DNA of 13,600 nt. It comes from an uncultured Oscillospiraceae bacterium. Lineage in GTDB: Bacteria; Bacillota; Clostridia; Oscillospirales; Acutalibacteraceae. This document shows, piece after piece, positions 13,063 to 13,600 of the stretch. Numbering within the stretch: the stretch's first letter is position 1; the number at the start of each line of letters is the position of its first letter. Both the position numbers and the translations under genes were made by a program. The notes beneath the pieces are model-generated. The model saw only the letters and a program-made list of their open reading frames with translations, ran no database searches and was not told the origin of the DNA. The DNA is taken from contig CABTZO010000026.1 of the NCBI GenBank assembly GCA_902489335.1, forward strand, positions 1 through 13,600, given 5' to 3'.

Positions 13063-13600
13063 TTAAATATTTTGATTTCGTATTGTTTCAATTATATTCT
13101 GATTTGACATCTGTTTTACAAAATAAAGCATTGTGACGAAAACAACAATAACAACACCGGTTATTGAAAATATTATCGGGAAGGTCGGCATATAAAACGA
13201 AGCAGACCATACGTTGCCCTTCTTGAGTCCATAGAACATCAAATAATTTAAGAGAACAGACAGGGAAATTCCCCAAAAAAGAGATTTCAAACTATAGTTC
13301 AATGCTTCAAATATCGTTGATTTTTTTATCGAACTTTCAGTCATGCCGATAGAACGCAACACTGCCAAATCGGTTTTTCTAAACATAACATTTGTATAAA
13401 TTACGTTGAACAAATTCGCAAGTGAGATAAACGAGATTAAAATTGTAAATCCGTAAGAAAAGACTTTTAAGACAAACATGAACCCGGTTATAAATTCTCT
13501 TTGTTCATAGAAGTCGAAAACTTCAACTCTGTTCTTTTGAGTTTTAACAATATTGTCTATATCTTGCCCAAGTTGTTTTCGTATGCCGTCTTCTGCTTGA
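13063..13600 (-). CDS. ABC transporter permease, FtsX family, C-terminal part
   Basis: The reading frame stays open to the right edge of the window, so only the last 178 or so residues are seen. The sequence AEDGIRKQLGQDIDNIVKTQ leads into three or four hydrophobic segments. The segment KVFSYGFTILISFISLANLF, followed by RKTDLAVLRSIGMTESSIKK, is characteristic of the FtsX domain, where xREFAxLRSIGMT is the usual loop. Such permeases work with an ATPase to export lipids or peptides, or to resist antimicrobial peptides such as bacitracin. An internal Met near base 13479 is not the start because coding similarity continues upstream. The ATPase partner gene is presumably outside the window to the right. 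Stop TAA at 13063-13065. Confidence 0.88.
   Translation of the reverse strand, partial: QAEDGIRKQLGQDIDNIVKTQKNRVEVFDFYEQREFITGFMFVLKVFSYGFTILISFISLANLFNVIYTNVMFRKTDLAVLRSIGMTESSIKKSTIFEALNYSLKSLFWGISLSVLLNYLMFYGLKKGNVWSASFYMPTFPIIFSITGVVIVVFVTMLYFVKQMSNQNIIETIRNQNI

Noticed and set aside
13063..13479. A short complete permease gene starting at the ATG near 13479
   Set aside because: The same frame continues upstream to the window edge with protein-like sequence leading into the FtsX domain, so this is the 3' part of a longer gene.

Overview
The window looks like a chromosomal segment of a low-GC Gram-positive anaerobe (Bacillota). The evidence is AT-rich coding DNA, strong AAGGAG-type ribosome binding sites, sigma-A-like promoters with 16-17 bp spacers, a thioester/SpaA/VaFE surface protein, a rhodanese-free ThiI paired with its own cysteine desulfurase, and an aspartokinase with a Bacillus-like internal start. 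A Clostridia/Tissierellia-type host is plausible, but I cannot name a genus.

Left half, minus strand (5766 down to 3): one tightly packed operon led by a clear promoter. It reads rpe (ribulose-phosphate 3-epimerase), rnfD-like, rnfE-like, a small ORF nested inside the 3' part of rnfE, rnfA-like, a NifS-type cysteine desulfurase, and thiI. The last two form a tRNA 4-thiouridine module. The Rnf part is unusual. Only the three membrane subunits D, E and A are present. The FMN-attachment threonine segment of RnfD and three of the four expected cysteine ligands of the RnfA/RnfE [2Fe-2S] cluster appear to be missing. This is the best candidate here for an undescribed system: an Rnf-derived membrane complex that may have lost its redox cofactors.

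Middle (about 5767-8620): an accessory island on the plus strand. It opens with a gene-free stretch of about 470 bp holding four different palindromes built on a shared GATT/AATC core. A promoter and a leader hairpin that could mask the ribosome binding site follow. Next come a membrane-anchored Thr/Pro-rich protein of unknown function, a terminator, and a secreted surface protein with thioester, SpaA/CnaB and VaFE domains. The surface protein stops without a sorting signal, and its last codons contain another short palindrome with a similar core.

Right half: a plus-strand operon of an AI-2E/YtvI-family membrane protein, homoserine dehydrogenase and aspartokinase, that is, the entry steps of the aspartate-family amino acid pathway. 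It converges with only 3 bp of separation on a minus-strand cyclase-family protein that appears to have lost most of its metal-binding residues. The window ends inside the 3' part of an FtsX-type ABC permease gene on the minus strand.
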